From CAYJEQ01 sp964370185 (GTDB lineage: Bacteria > Bacillota > Clostridia > Oscillospirales > Ruminococcaceae): a stretch of DNA of 16,481 bases. The stretch is taken from positions 1-16,481 of the forward strand of contig CAYJIJ010000051.1 of NCBI GenBank assembly GCA_964370185.1. Direction: 5' to 3'. The translations under genes were made by a program, and so were the position numbers. The notes below the pieces were generated by a model. It was given only the letters and a program-made list of their open reading frames with translations, was not told where the DNA came from and ran no database searches. Below are positions 1 to 7,618 of the stretch, piece by piece. The stretch's first letter is position 1. Each line of letters opens with the position of its first letter.

Positions 1-363
1 AAATCTGTTGGTCTTGCAAATGTAGAAAATAAGCCTGTTTCAAAGTTTTCTATGGGTATGAAACAAAAACTTGGTATCGCAAGGGCAATCAGCCATAGTC
101 CTGATATTTTGCTACTTGACGAGCCGATAAACGGACTTGACCCTGTCGCTATCAAAGATATGCGAGAACTGTTTATCTCACTAAAGGAAAAAGGTGCTAC
201 TATCATTCTATCGAGCCATATTTTAGGTGAGATACTGCAAACTGCCGAAAGCGTAGTTGTTATTTCAAACGGTAGCTTAGAAAAGCTTGGCAAAATAGAA
301 GATTTACAAAATGAATATGGAGATGAAACCGAAAATTACTTGATAGAAAGAATGAGGGGGTAG
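1..363 (+). CDS. ABC transporter ATP-binding protein, C-terminal part (5' end outside window)
   Basis: This is the C-terminal 120 residues of an ABC ATPase; the frame is open from base 1, so the Walker A part lies upstream of the window. Visible motifs, in order, are a degenerate signature (FSMGMKQKLGIARA, where LSGGQ is usual), Walker B with D-loop (LLLDEPINGLDP) and the switch histidine (ILSSH). The FSMGMKQ form is typical of ATPases that pair with ABC-2 permeases, such as bacitracin/lantibiotic-type export or immunity systems (BcrA-like). It would hydrolyse ATP at the inner face of the membrane to drive the permease encoded 2 nt downstream. The tight spacing and shared strand support co-translation with that permease. 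The exported substrate cannot be told from sequence. Confidence 0.93.
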   Translation, partial: KSVGLANVENKPVSKFSMGMKQKLGIARAISHSPDILLLDEPINGLDPVAIKDMRELFISLKEKGATIILSSHILGEILQTAESVVVISNGSLEKLGKIEDLQNEYGDETENYLIERMRG

Positions 364-365
364 TT

Positions 366-2315
366 ATGATTAAATTAATTGCTTTGGAGCTTAGAAAAAA
401 CAATATAAAACCATATTTGCTTAGTGTTATAGGGATATTCGTTGCTGTAATAGCTATGGGACTGCTTTTTTGCGCTGTTCCTATTTTAGAGCCTAACGAC
501 CCATCTGCACAGGAGTTTTCAGACCCTAATATGATTATCACAATGATATCCATTATGTCGATGAGTGCTTTTGCTATTTTATCAGCGGTAATGCACTCGA
601 AATTTGTAGTAGAAGAATACACAGGACGAAAAAATGTATTGCTCTTTACCTACCCGCATAAAAGAAGTAGCATGCTTTTTGCAAAATTTGTGCTCGTATT
701 TGTATTTGTTTTCGTGATGATGTTTGCGGTTAATATCACTTCTTGCATTGGTGTGGGGTTTCTTGGTAATGCGATAGGACTTATAGCAAAGCCCTTCACA
801 GACACTTATTTAATGCTAAAACTATCGTTAATTTTCGCATTTGTGGCAAATTTTATCGGTCTTATCGCTTTGCGATTAGGCTTTTACAAAAAATCAATTA
901 TAGTTCCAATAGTTACAGCAACAATACTTGTTTCACCCTTTGGGAATTCTGTGATGCTTCTCGGTACTGATACTGATACTGCTTTTTTCGTTGCCGCTGG
1001 CGTGTTACTTATCGTATCAGCTTTTTTATTCGGTGGACTTCTTCGCAAAGTGAACATAATGGAGTGTGCACAGGGAGTGCGTATAATGAAAAAAAGTACA
1101 AAACTATGGCAAAAGGACTTCACTTTAGTTGTTATCGGGCAGATTATCTCGCTCTTTGGAAATGGCATACTTCGTTTTGCTCTGCCACTCTATTTACTGA
1201 ACATAACAGGCTCATCGGCACTTTTTGGTATAGTTAGTGCGGTATCTTTTCTGCCTTTAGTTTTACTTATGCCCATTGGCGGTATCATCGCAGATAGGCG
1301 TAATAAGCGAAATATAATGGTGGCACTTGATTTTGGGGCAGGCTTTTTAATGCTGTTTTTCTATCTAACTATGGATACCATTTCACTAATACCACTGCTC
1401 ATTACCACACTTATGATTTTGTATAGCATAGGTGGTCTATATCAGCCAACAGTTCAGGCAAGTGTGCCGATTTTACTTGATGAAAAATCACTTACACAAG
1501 GTAATGGCATTGTTAGCAGTATAGGAGCTTTGGCAAACTTGGTAGCACCTGTCATAGGGGGGATGCTACTTGGTAGTTTTGGAATTACACCGATTATTAT
1601 CGTATCAATAATCTGCTTTTTTGCATCTGCTATTTTGGAGATATTCATTAGAATTCCATATACAAAAGAAAAATCATCGTCACGGGTGTTTGCTATGGTA
1701 AAAGAGGACTTTGGACTTTCTATAAAATTTATATGGAGAGAAAAACCCGAACTCCGCAAACTCATGTCAGTCATTTGCGTACTCAATGCGTTAGTATCCG
1801 CTTTAATCATTATTTCACTCCCTGTACTCATTACCGAAAGACTTTCCCTCAGCGAAGAAATGTATGGCTATTCTCAGGGTGTACTCGCTTTAGGAGGTCT
1901 GTTTGGTGGCATAATGGCAGGTGTGTTTGGAGAGAAACTCCATATAAAAAGCCTTTATAAGTACATTGTTTTGGTGGCTTTAAGTCTTATTCCTATGTCA
2001 GTGGGGGTGGCTTTTAGTAGTAATCCTATACTATCGTATGTGTTAATTTTAATAACCGCATTTTCGGCTATGTGTGCATCCTCTTTAGCATCTGTTATGA
2101 TTATTACTTATGTCCAAAGTAGGACGGCTGAAAATATGGTAGGAAAAGTTATGGCATTTGTAATGACAGTGGGTATGTTTGCATCTCCTTTAGGGCAGGG
2201 CATCTATGGAGTAGCTTTTGAATATCTAATGGGTTATGAGAGTTTTATTGTTTTGGGAGCTGCTTTAATGTCTTTATTTACTGGCGTTTACGCAAAAAAT
2301 ATTTTGTTTGAATAG
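366..2315 (+). CDS. ABC-2 type permease fused in frame to an MFS exporter
   Basis: One 649-residue frame holds two transporters. Residues 1-240 look like a whole ABC-2 permease: about six hydrophobic segments (near 17-40, 57-77, 104-128, 150-172, 176-197, 206-226) and the cytoplasmic EEYTGRK...TYPHKR loop typical of BcrB-like subunits. Residues 241-649 (409 aa) match a complete MFS efflux protein. This part starts MKKSTKLWQKDF, has a motif-A loop (GGIIADRRNKRN, 305-316) and about twelve membrane segments, and resembles the macrolide/enterobactin-type MFS exporters. Each half has the normal stand-alone length. A single change of the TGT codon at 1065-1067 to TGA would end the permease at the usual place, and the MFS half has its own ribosome binding site. 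The joined frame may therefore be a recent stop loss, a sequencing error, or a real fusion with internal initiation. Confidence 0.85.
   Translation: MIKLIALELRKNNIKPYLLSVIGIFVAVIAMGLLFCAVPILEPNDPSAQEFSDPNMIITMISIMSMSAFAILSAVMHSKFVVEEYTGRKNVLLFTYPHKRSSMLFAKFVLVFVFVFVMMFAVNITSCIGVGFLGNAIGLIAKPFTDTYLMLKLSLIFAFVANFIGLIALRLGFYKKSIIVPIVTATILVSPFGNSVMLLGTDTDTAFFVAAGVLLIVSAFLFGGLLRKVNIMECAQGVRIMKKSTKLWQKDFTLVVIGQIISLFGNGILRFALPLYLLNITGSSALFGIVSAVSFLPLVLLMPIGGIIADRRNKRNIMVALDFGAGFLMLFFYLTMDTISLIPLLITTLMILYSIGGLYQPTVQASVPILLDEKSLTQGNGIVSSIGALANLVAPVIGGMLLGSFGITPIIIVSIICFFASAILEIFIRIPYTKEKSSSRVFAMVKEDFGLSIKFIWREKPELRKLMSVICVLNALVSALIIISLPVLITERLSLSEEMYGYSQGVLALGGLFGGIMAGVFGEKLHIKSLYKYIVLVALSLIPMSVGVAFSSNPILSYVLILITAFSAMCASSLASVMIITYVQSRTAENMVGKVMAFVMTVGMFASPLGQGIYGVAFEYLMGYESFIVLGAALMSLFTGVYAKNILFE
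1073..1088 (+). promoter_or_regulatory. Internal ribosome binding site and start for the MFS half
   Basis: GGGAG at 1073-1077 lies 8 nt before an in-frame ATG at 1086-1088, exactly where the MFS homology begins (residue 241 of the long frame). This suggests that the MFS exporter was, or still is, translated independently. Confidence 0.55.
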
Positions 2316-2333
2316 AATATATTATTTTTATAA

Positions 2334-2375
2334 AAAATTAGAGGCAAAGCACTACTGTTGTTGCGCTTTGCCTCC
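2334..2375 (-). terminator. Rho-independent terminator of the aromatic operon
   Basis: A perfect 10-bp stem, GAGGCAAAGC (2341-2350) with GCTTTGCCTC (2365-2374), encloses a 14-nt loop. Read on the minus strand it is followed by TAATTTTTT, a good U-tract, 36 nt past the aroQ stop. On the plus strand the bases after the stem are not T-rich, so termination of the ABC/MFS transcript here is less clear. Confidence 0.8.
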
Positions 2376-2410
2376 AGATTTAAACCTGATTATATTAAAT
2401 ATTAAAGCTT

Positions 2411-2845
2411 TTATCCGTTATTGACGGCTAAAAGGGTGTTCACAGCCATTAAATAACCTTCAAATCCATGCCCAGCAAATGTCTTTATGCAGATATCCCT
2501 TACATAGGAAATTTGCCTAAAGCTCTCACGACTGCTTATGTCCGATATATGCACCTCGACAGTTGGTATACCCACCGCCTTTAGTGCGTCTGCAATGGCT
2601 ATGCTGGTGTGGGTGTAGGCGGCTGGATTTATCACGATACCATCCGCTTTCAGGTAAGCTTCCTGTATGCAGTCCACTATTTCACCCTCGTGATTGGACT
2701 GAAAAAATTTCACCTCGGCACCATTTTTCTCGCAATGTGCTTCTATCATATCCACTAAATCGCTGTAACTCGCACTGCCATACAAATGGGGCTCACGAAT
2801 GCCTAAAAAATTTATATTGGGGCCGTTTATCACAAGTATTTTCAT
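2411..2845 (-). CDS. aroQ: 3-dehydroquinate dehydratase, type II
   Basis: Converts 3-dehydroquinate to 3-dehydroshikimate, the third shikimate-pathway step. The 144-residue length is normal for the small dodecameric type II enzyme. Family motifs are intact: GPNINFLG with R17 and the catalytic Y22 in REPHLYG, N73 and H79 in NPAAYTHTS, H99 in EVHIS, and R106/R110 in SRESFR. The residue after HIS is Asp102 where Asn is common; this may be a neutral lineage variant. The ATG overlaps the TGA stop of the aroE/aroK gene by 4 nt (ATGA), which implies translational coupling. It is the last gene of the operon, with the terminator just downstream. Confidence 0.96.
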   Translation of the reverse strand: MKILVINGPNINFLGIREPHLYGSASYSDLVDMIEAHCEKNGAEVKFFQSNHEGEIVDCIQEAYLKADGIVINPAAYTHTSIAIADALKAVGIPTVEVHISDISSRESFRQISYVRDICIKTFAGHGFEGYLMAVNTLLAVNNG

Positions 2846-4044
2846 ATGTACACCTCGATATTTTTTAGAGTGTCCTCAGGGTCTTCCTCCACTGCTACCA
2901 TATGGTCGGCAAGTGCCGTGTATATCGGATTTCTCACTTTATACAGCGCTTCTAAATCGACTGAAAGAGGCCTGTCGTTTGTCGATAAGCTTTCTAAATC
3001 ACGGGTGAGGTAGATTATAGTGCCATTTTGCTTAAGAGCTCTGCGGTTTTCTTCTTTTAGCACCGCACCGCCACCCGTGGCTATAACATAACCCGTGCGC
3101 CTTGAAATATCGGCAATCACTCGTGCTTCTATTGCCCTAAAGCGTGGCTCGCCCTCTTCGGTGATAATCTGAGATGGACTTTTGCCCGAAAATCTCTTTA
3201 TTTCCTCATCAGTATCTAAAAATCTAAGCGAGTATTTCTCGCTTATCGCCTTTGCTTTAGAAGTTTTTCCAGCGCCAGGCATGCCAATGAACACAATGTT
3301 TTTGAAGAGTTTCTCACACTCTTTTAAAGTGGGGTCTATAAGAGAAGTGTCGCTTAAATCAAAGAAGATATTATGTGCAAACATCGCCTGACCCACAAGC
3401 ATGGGAAGTCCACCAGTGCAGGGGATACCAAGCTCGATACTTTGTAATATTAAATTGGTGCGAAGAGGATTGTATACCACATCTATAACACCATTTAAAT
3501 TTTTAAAGGGTGAGAGGTCTATGGGGGAGGCGTGATTTTTCGGGTACATCCCCACGGGGGTGGTATTAATGATTATACCTGCATCAAAGTGGCGGCTGAT
3601 ATTAGAATAATTATCCCTGCCGTTTCTCGAAACAGTTATAATTTCTTTTGCACCCTCCGCCTCTGCAACAGCACAAACAGTCTTAGAAGTGCCGCCACTG
3701 CCTAAAATAAGCACTTTTTTATTCTCGAAAGAAATACCCTTTAGCTTTGCGGAGATAGAAAATCCGAGGTAGTCGGTATTGTAGCCAAAAAGCTTGCCGC
3801 CTCGGTTTACAATGGTGTTTACACTGCCTATTTTCTCAGCCTCGGGGGAGAGCTCGCAGTACTTCATAACCTCCTGCTTATAAGGAATAGTCACATTTAT
3901 TCCCTTGAAGTTTCGCTCAGTCATAAAGCTGTGCAAATCTTCTTTCGCTATTTCTTTTAATATATAATCATCATTTCCGAAATAGCCATGTATCTGAGGA
4001 GAATAGCTGTGGGAGAGCTTTTCGCCGATTAATCCATAATTCAT
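2842..4044 (-). CDS. aroEK: Bifunctional shikimate dehydrogenase / shikimate kinase
   Basis: A fused enzyme for two consecutive steps: NADPH reduction of 3-dehydroshikimate to shikimate, then ATP-dependent phosphorylation to shikimate-3-phosphate. Numbering is from the longest possible start at 4056. Residues 5-240 are AroE: substrate loop SHSYSP, catalytic K60 in VTIPYK, N80 in SVNT, D95 in YNTDYLG, and a glycine-rich NADP loop GSGGTSK (119-125). Residues 252-404 are AroK: Walker A GMPGAGKTS (258-266), D281/D283 in LDTDEE, R307 in RFRAIE, GGG 328-330, lid R362 in NDRPL, and RNPIY 375-379. No catalytic residue is missing. I chose ATG 4044 because AAAGGGA lies 12 nt before it but directly abuts the ATG at 4056; the first residues after 4044 (MNYGLIGEKL) are the AroE family start. 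Confidence 0.95.
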   Translation of the reverse strand: MNYGLIGEKLSHSYSPQIHGYFGNDDYILKEIAKEDLHSFMTERNFKGINVTIPYKQEVMKYCELSPEAEKIGSVNTIVNRGGKLFGYNTDYLGFSISAKLKGISFENKKVLILGSGGTSKTVCAVAEAEGAKEIITVSRNGRDNYSNISRHFDAGIIINTTPVGMYPKNHASPIDLSPFKNLNGVIDVVYNPLRTNLILQSIELGIPCTGGLPMLVGQAMFAHNIFFDLSDTSLIDPTLKECEKLFKNIVFIGMPGAGKTSKAKAISEKYSLRFLDTDEEIKRFSGKSPSQIITEEGEPRFRAIEARVIADISRRTGYVIATGGGAVLKEENRRALKQNGTIIYLTRDLESLSTNDRPLSVDLEALYKVRNPIYTALADHMVAVEEDPEDTLKNIEVYI

Positions 4045-4093
4045 CTTTATGACCATTCCCTTTCGGTTTTATATAATTTACTGTGAAATGTTT

Positions 4094-4138
4094 TCCTGTG
4101 CACTTCTCACCGCCTTAGACGGTGGGAAATACACAGGA
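4094..4138. other. Intra-operon hairpin between pheA and aroE/aroK
   Basis: A 45-nt imperfect palindrome: TCCTGTG (4094-4100) pairs with CACAGGA (4132-4138). After two mismatches, TTCTCACCG (4104-4112) pairs with CGGTGGGAA (4120-4128), leaving a 7-nt loop. On the plus strand it is followed by ATTTTTT, so it reads as a terminator for plus-strand transcription. On the minus (operon) strand the tract after it is weak (AAACATTT). It may act as a partial terminator, an RNA-processing or stability element, or a block to antisense transcripts. No plus-strand gene is seen upstream to need it. Confidence 0.6.
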
Positions 4139-4171
4139 GAATTTTTTAAAAGTTGTTAGCACAAAATATTT

Positions 4172-5317
4172 TTAAACTTCCTTATAACTGCCCAAATAGC
4201 TAAATATATCACAACTGCTTTGGAGCTGAATTAGCAGCTTTTGCACGGTGGGGTCATTTACATTTGCGTCAAAATCCACATAGAACATGAACTCAAAATC
4301 CTTGCCAGGGATTGGACGGCTTTCAAGCTTAGAAAGGTTAACTCCAACGGAGGAGAATTTGGAAATGATGTTGTAAAGTGCACCTGGACGGTGGGGAGTT
4401 GTAAACATCAAGCTGATTTTATCCGCACCAGCGTAGATTTCTGCTTTTTTGGATATGCAGATAAATCTGGTGTGGTTATTGTCGCTATTTTGGATGTTGT
4501 CGGTAATCATGTCAAGACTGTATAGCTCACGACAACCCTTATCGGCAATAGCGGCGATATCATCCCTGTCCGAGTTTGCAACCATCTCTGCGGCAAGCCC
4601 TGTGTTCTCATAGCTTCTTGCCTTGATATGTGGATGCTTTTTGAAAAATTCACTGCACTGTGCAAGTGCTTGTGGATGGGAGTAAACTTCAGTGATATTC
4701 TCTATTTTAACACCTCTTTTTGCAAGGAGGGTATGATTAATTTTAACCTTTACACTCTTTACAATTTGGAAATCGTATTTGCCCATGAGGTCGTACACTT
4801 CTGTAACAGAACCATGCAGACTATTTTCAATTGGAAGTATACCATATTTGCAAAGCCCCTCGTCAACTGCTTTAAACACGCCATCGAAGTTTGCAAGATA
4901 CATTATATTGGCACGGGAGAAGAGCTTATCACAAGCTATTGAGGAATTTGCACCCTCAATTCCTTGGCAAGCAACCACTGCCGATTTAGGGAAAAATTCG
5001 TCGGTTTCAGCTATAGCTTTTTCTATCTTCTCTTGTAGCTCATTGCCCTGTGAGATGGAAAGCTCTTGATACGCTCTTGAAAGGTCGAAAAGTGTGGTGT
5101 AGAGCATTTTTACATACTCCGCCATCTGATCGTCAAGCCCTTTGGTTAGGTTTGCGATTATTTCACGCTCCCTGCCTGTGTTTAGGACTGGAAGCCTATT
5201 TTCTTCCTTGTACTTAGCTATCTTTTCCACCGCATCCATACGCTCTAAGAAGAGGGAAAGCAGGGAATTGTCTATTTCGTTTATTTTGCCCCTATAATCG
5301 TCAAGTAGATTGCTCAT
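4172..5317 (-). CDS. pheA: Bifunctional chorismate mutase / prephenate dehydratase (P-protein)
   Basis: Converts chorismate to prephenate and then to phenylpyruvate, the committed branch to phenylalanine. Residues 1-90 form an AroQ-class chorismate mutase helix bundle: R9 in YRGKINEID, R26, K35/K37, R49 in GRERE and Q84. Residues 112-290 are the prephenate dehydratase: QGIEGANS near 118-125, GILPIENS 159-166, HPQAL 214-218, and the catalytic NHTRF at 281-285. Residues 300-381 are an ACT regulatory domain with GALY (312-315) and ESRP (332-335), the usual phenylalanine-binding signature, so feedback inhibition by Phe is expected. A strong GGAGG lies 9 nt before the ATG. It sits downstream of aroC with a 90-nt gap in which I see no structure. 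Confidence 0.96.
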   Translation of the reverse strand: MSNLLDDYRGKINEIDNSLLSLFLERMDAVEKIAKYKEENRLPVLNTGREREIIANLTKGLDDQMAEYVKMLYTTLFDLSRAYQELSISQGNELQEKIEKAIAETDEFFPKSAVVACQGIEGANSSIACDKLFSRANIMYLANFDGVFKAVDEGLCKYGILPIENSLHGSVTEVYDLMGKYDFQIVKSVKVKINHTLLAKRGVKIENITEVYSHPQALAQCSEFFKKHPHIKARSYENTGLAAEMVANSDRDDIAAIADKGCRELYSLDMITDNIQNSDNNHTRFICISKKAEIYAGADKISLMFTTPHRPGALYNIISKFSSVGVNLSKLESRPIPGKDFEFMFYVDFDANVNDPTVQKLLIQLQSSCDIFSYLGSYKEV

Positions 5318-5407
5318 TGTAAAATTCCTCCGTTTTTAATGTAGTTATAATATTAATATAAAATTGGTATTTGAGTATCTTTATGATTTTCTTTTAGCCA
5401 TTTGCTA

Positions 5408-6469
5408 TTAATCCATCAAATTAGCAATAGCTATTGCTGCCGCCGCTTCTATGCAGGGCACTGCTCGTGGCACTATGCAGGGGTCGTGCCTGCCTTTTAC
5501 CGATAGTGTATCGCTTTCTTTACTCGCTAAGTTTATCGAGTCTTGCTCCTTGCCTATTGATGGTGTCGGCTTCATTGCCACCCTAAATATTATCGGAGCA
5601 GAATTTGATATGCCCCCGAGTATGCCACCTGCATTATTGCTTGTTGTAATTATATTTTCGCCCTCATAGCGGTAGGGGTCGTTGTTTTCACTTCCACGCA
5701 TTTTAATTACATCAAAGCCTGCGCCAAACTCTATCCCTTTTACTGCAGGCACTGCAAACACTGTGCGTGCAATGGTGTTTTCTATACCGTCAAACATTGG
5801 CTCGCCAATGCCTATCGGCATGCCAATCACCGCACATTCTATGCATCCACCTATGGAATCACCACTGCTGTGTATATCCATGATGTGCGCTATCATCTTC
5901 TCGCCAGCCTCGGCAGAATTTGTGGGGAATGCACCATCTGGGTAGGTTTCTTTTGCAGTCAGTGGGTCGTATGGGAGGTCGCACACCTCTCCAATAGAAG
6001 CTATATGCGACTTTACCTCTATTCCCTTTGCCTTTAAAAGCTGCATGCAAACCGCACCTGCAAAGCAGAGGGGAAGAGTAAGCCTTGCGGAGAAATGTCC
6101 GCCACCTCTTACATCGTTTGCACCCTCATATTTTATATGTGCAACCAAATCGGCATGGCCGGGTCTTGGGATTTTTGCTATTTCCTTGTAGTCGGCACTC
6201 TTGGTGTTTTTATTTTCAAACACTGCACAGAGCGGTGCGCCACAGGTTTTGCCCTCCACAATACCGCTCACAATGTGTGGGATATCTTCCTCTTTTCTCG
6301 GGGTTGCATAGGCGGCATTACCACCCTGTCTACGCTTTAAAAAGCGGTTTATCTCATCGAGGTCAAGCGCTATGTTTGCAGGTATGCCGTCAATTACCAC
6401 ACCTACCATTTCTCCATGGGATTGACCAAAAATCTGCACCTTTATTTTGTCGCCAAAATTACAGGACAT
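5408..6469 (-). CDS. aroC: Chorismate synthase
   Basis: Forms chorismate from EPSP by anti-1,4-elimination of phosphate, using reduced FMN. All family signatures are present in the 353-residue protein: FGQSHGE (14-20), RRQGGN (46-51), RPGHAD (102-107), RGGGHFSAR (121-129), HSSGDSIGG (200-208), RGSE (258-261), NNAGGILGGISN (278-289) and GRHDPCIVPRAVP near the C-terminus. The frame can be extended upstream to 6502, but GGGAGGGG lies 6 nt before the ATG at 6469 and MSCNFGDKIKV is the normal family start. The gene then overlaps the end of aroA by 11 nt, which suggests coupling. No FMN reductase is fused or adjacent. Confidence 0.96.
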   Translation of the reverse strand: MSCNFGDKIKVQIFGQSHGEMVGVVIDGIPANIALDLDEINRFLKRRQGGNAAYATPRKEEDIPHIVSGIVEGKTCGAPLCAVFENKNTKSADYKEIAKIPRPGHADLVAHIKYEGANDVRGGGHFSARLTLPLCFAGAVCMQLLKAKGIEVKSHIASIGEVCDLPYDPLTAKETYPDGAFPTNSAEAGEKMIAHIMDIHSSGDSIGGCIECAVIGMPIGIGEPMFDGIENTIARTVFAVPAVKGIEFGAGFDVIKMRGSENNDPYRYEGENIITTSNNAGGILGGISNSAPIIFRVAMKPTPSIGKEQDSINLASKESDTLSVKGRHDPCIVPRAVPCIEAAAAIAIANLMD

Positions 6470-7616
6470 CCACAACCCCTCCCAAGCTCTTAAAATCTTC
6501 AAAGAATGACGGATAGGATTTATTCACCGCTTGAGCATTTTTAATCACTACCTCGCCACTGCAAAAAGAGGAAGCAACAGCCGCCGACATCACTATTCTG
6601 TGATCATTACAGCTATCAACCATTCCGCCTTTTAGCTTTGCAGGGTGGATTACCATATGGTTTTCATAGGCTTCCGCTTTGCCGCCGAGATTATTTATCA
6701 TCTCGCTCACACTCTTCACCCTGTCGCTCTCTTTTATCCTAAGGCGTCTAACATTGGTTATAACCGTTTTATTAGGCTTTTGTGTGGCGTAAACTGCAAG
6801 TGCAGGCACTAAATCGGGAATTTCAGAAGCGTCGATTTCGTCTGCGTCGCACACTTTTGCAAAATAGCTGTCCTTTTGGCAGGAGTCTTCATTTAAGCCA
6901 GTTGGGGTGATGCCAAGTGTAAGCCAATATGAAGCATTCGACCAGTCGCCCTCCGCCGCTATTTTCTTAGGCGATATGTATTTTTGATTTCCCTTTATGT
7001 CATAGTTTGCATCTATGCCAAACTGCTTTAATACATCGAGGGTTATGTCAACATACCCTGCCGATTCAAGAGCCGTTGTGAGAGTGATTTTGCTATCTCC
7101 CTCAAGCAGTGGCAGTGCAAACATCAGCCCCGAAATATATTGCGAGCTCTTATCACCTGCAATTTTATACTCACCGCATTTAAGTCCACCGCTGTATGTT
7201 ATGGGTAGATTGTGTGAAGAAAAAATTGCTCCATGCTCTTCCATGCACTCGCATAAATCTGCAAACGGACGGGAAGGGAGTGAGCCACCGCCATTTAGCA
7301 CACCTTTCTCGCTCACCGCAACCATAATCGGAAGCACAAGCCTTGCAGTCGTGCCGCTTTCATGGCAGAATACATCGAGCTCCTTTGGTATTGCACCAGG
7401 GGTTACTTTTACCCCAGTGGCAGTTTTCACCACCTCTGCGCCCATTGCTGAAATTGTTTCGATGCTTGCATTTATATCACTGGAGAAGTGATTTATATCT
7501 ATCTCGGTGGGAGTGTCGCATAAAGCGGCCGCAAGCAGTATTCTATGTGCATATGATTTTGAGCTTATCGCCGCTATTTCCCCCGAAAGTTTTGAGGGTG
7601 TTATTTTCACATCCAT
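6459..7616 (-). CDS. aroA: 3-phosphoshikimate 1-carboxyvinyltransferase (EPSP synthase)
   Basis: Transfers enolpyruvyl from PEP to shikimate-3-phosphate. Recognisable elements are SSKSYAHR (18-25; K20 and R25 contact substrates), HESGTTARL (85-93, equivalent of the NAGTAMR loop), SLPSRPF, SSQYISGLMFALPLL (157-171), EIPDLVPALAV (265-275, containing the catalytic Asp), RLRIKESDR (291-299) and NDHRIVMSAA (337-346). At 385 residues it is shorter than the usual 420-430. Much of the difference seems to lie between QKDSY (247-251) and EIDASEIPD (260-268), where about 30 residues are commonly found. No catalytic motif is lost, so I expect an active, compact form. AGGGGG lies 8 nt before the ATG, and the start is 2 nt after the aroB stop. 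Confidence 0.95.
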   Translation of the reverse strand: MDVKITPSKLSGEIAAISSKSYAHRILLAAALCDTPTEIDINHFSSDINASIETISAMGAEVVKTATGVKVTPGAIPKELDVFCHESGTTARLVLPIMVAVSEKGVLNGGGSLPSRPFADLCECMEEHGAIFSSHNLPITYSGGLKCGEYKIAGDKSSQYISGLMFALPLLEGDSKITLTTALESAGYVDITLDVLKQFGIDANYDIKGNQKYISPKKIAAEGDWSNASYWLTLGITPTGLNEDSCQKDSYFAKVCDADEIDASEIPDLVPALAVYATQKPNKTVITNVRRLRIKESDRVKSVSEMINNLGGKAEAYENHMVIHPAKLKGGMVDSCNDHRIVMSAAVASSFCSGEVVIKNAQAVNKSYPSFFEDFKSLGGVVDVL

Positions 7617-7618
7617 TA

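Noticed and set aside
5318..5407. Possible second leader peptide or attenuator in the 90-nt gap between aroC and pheA
   Set aside because: No aromatic-rich short frame and no stable hairpin were found; only an AT-rich stretch and the pheA ribosome binding site.
6085..6516. Plus-strand frame of 143 codons opposite aroC, and similar long frames opposite aroA, aroB and pheA
   Set aside because: They are antisense shadows of well-conserved genes and show no protein-like composition or start signals.
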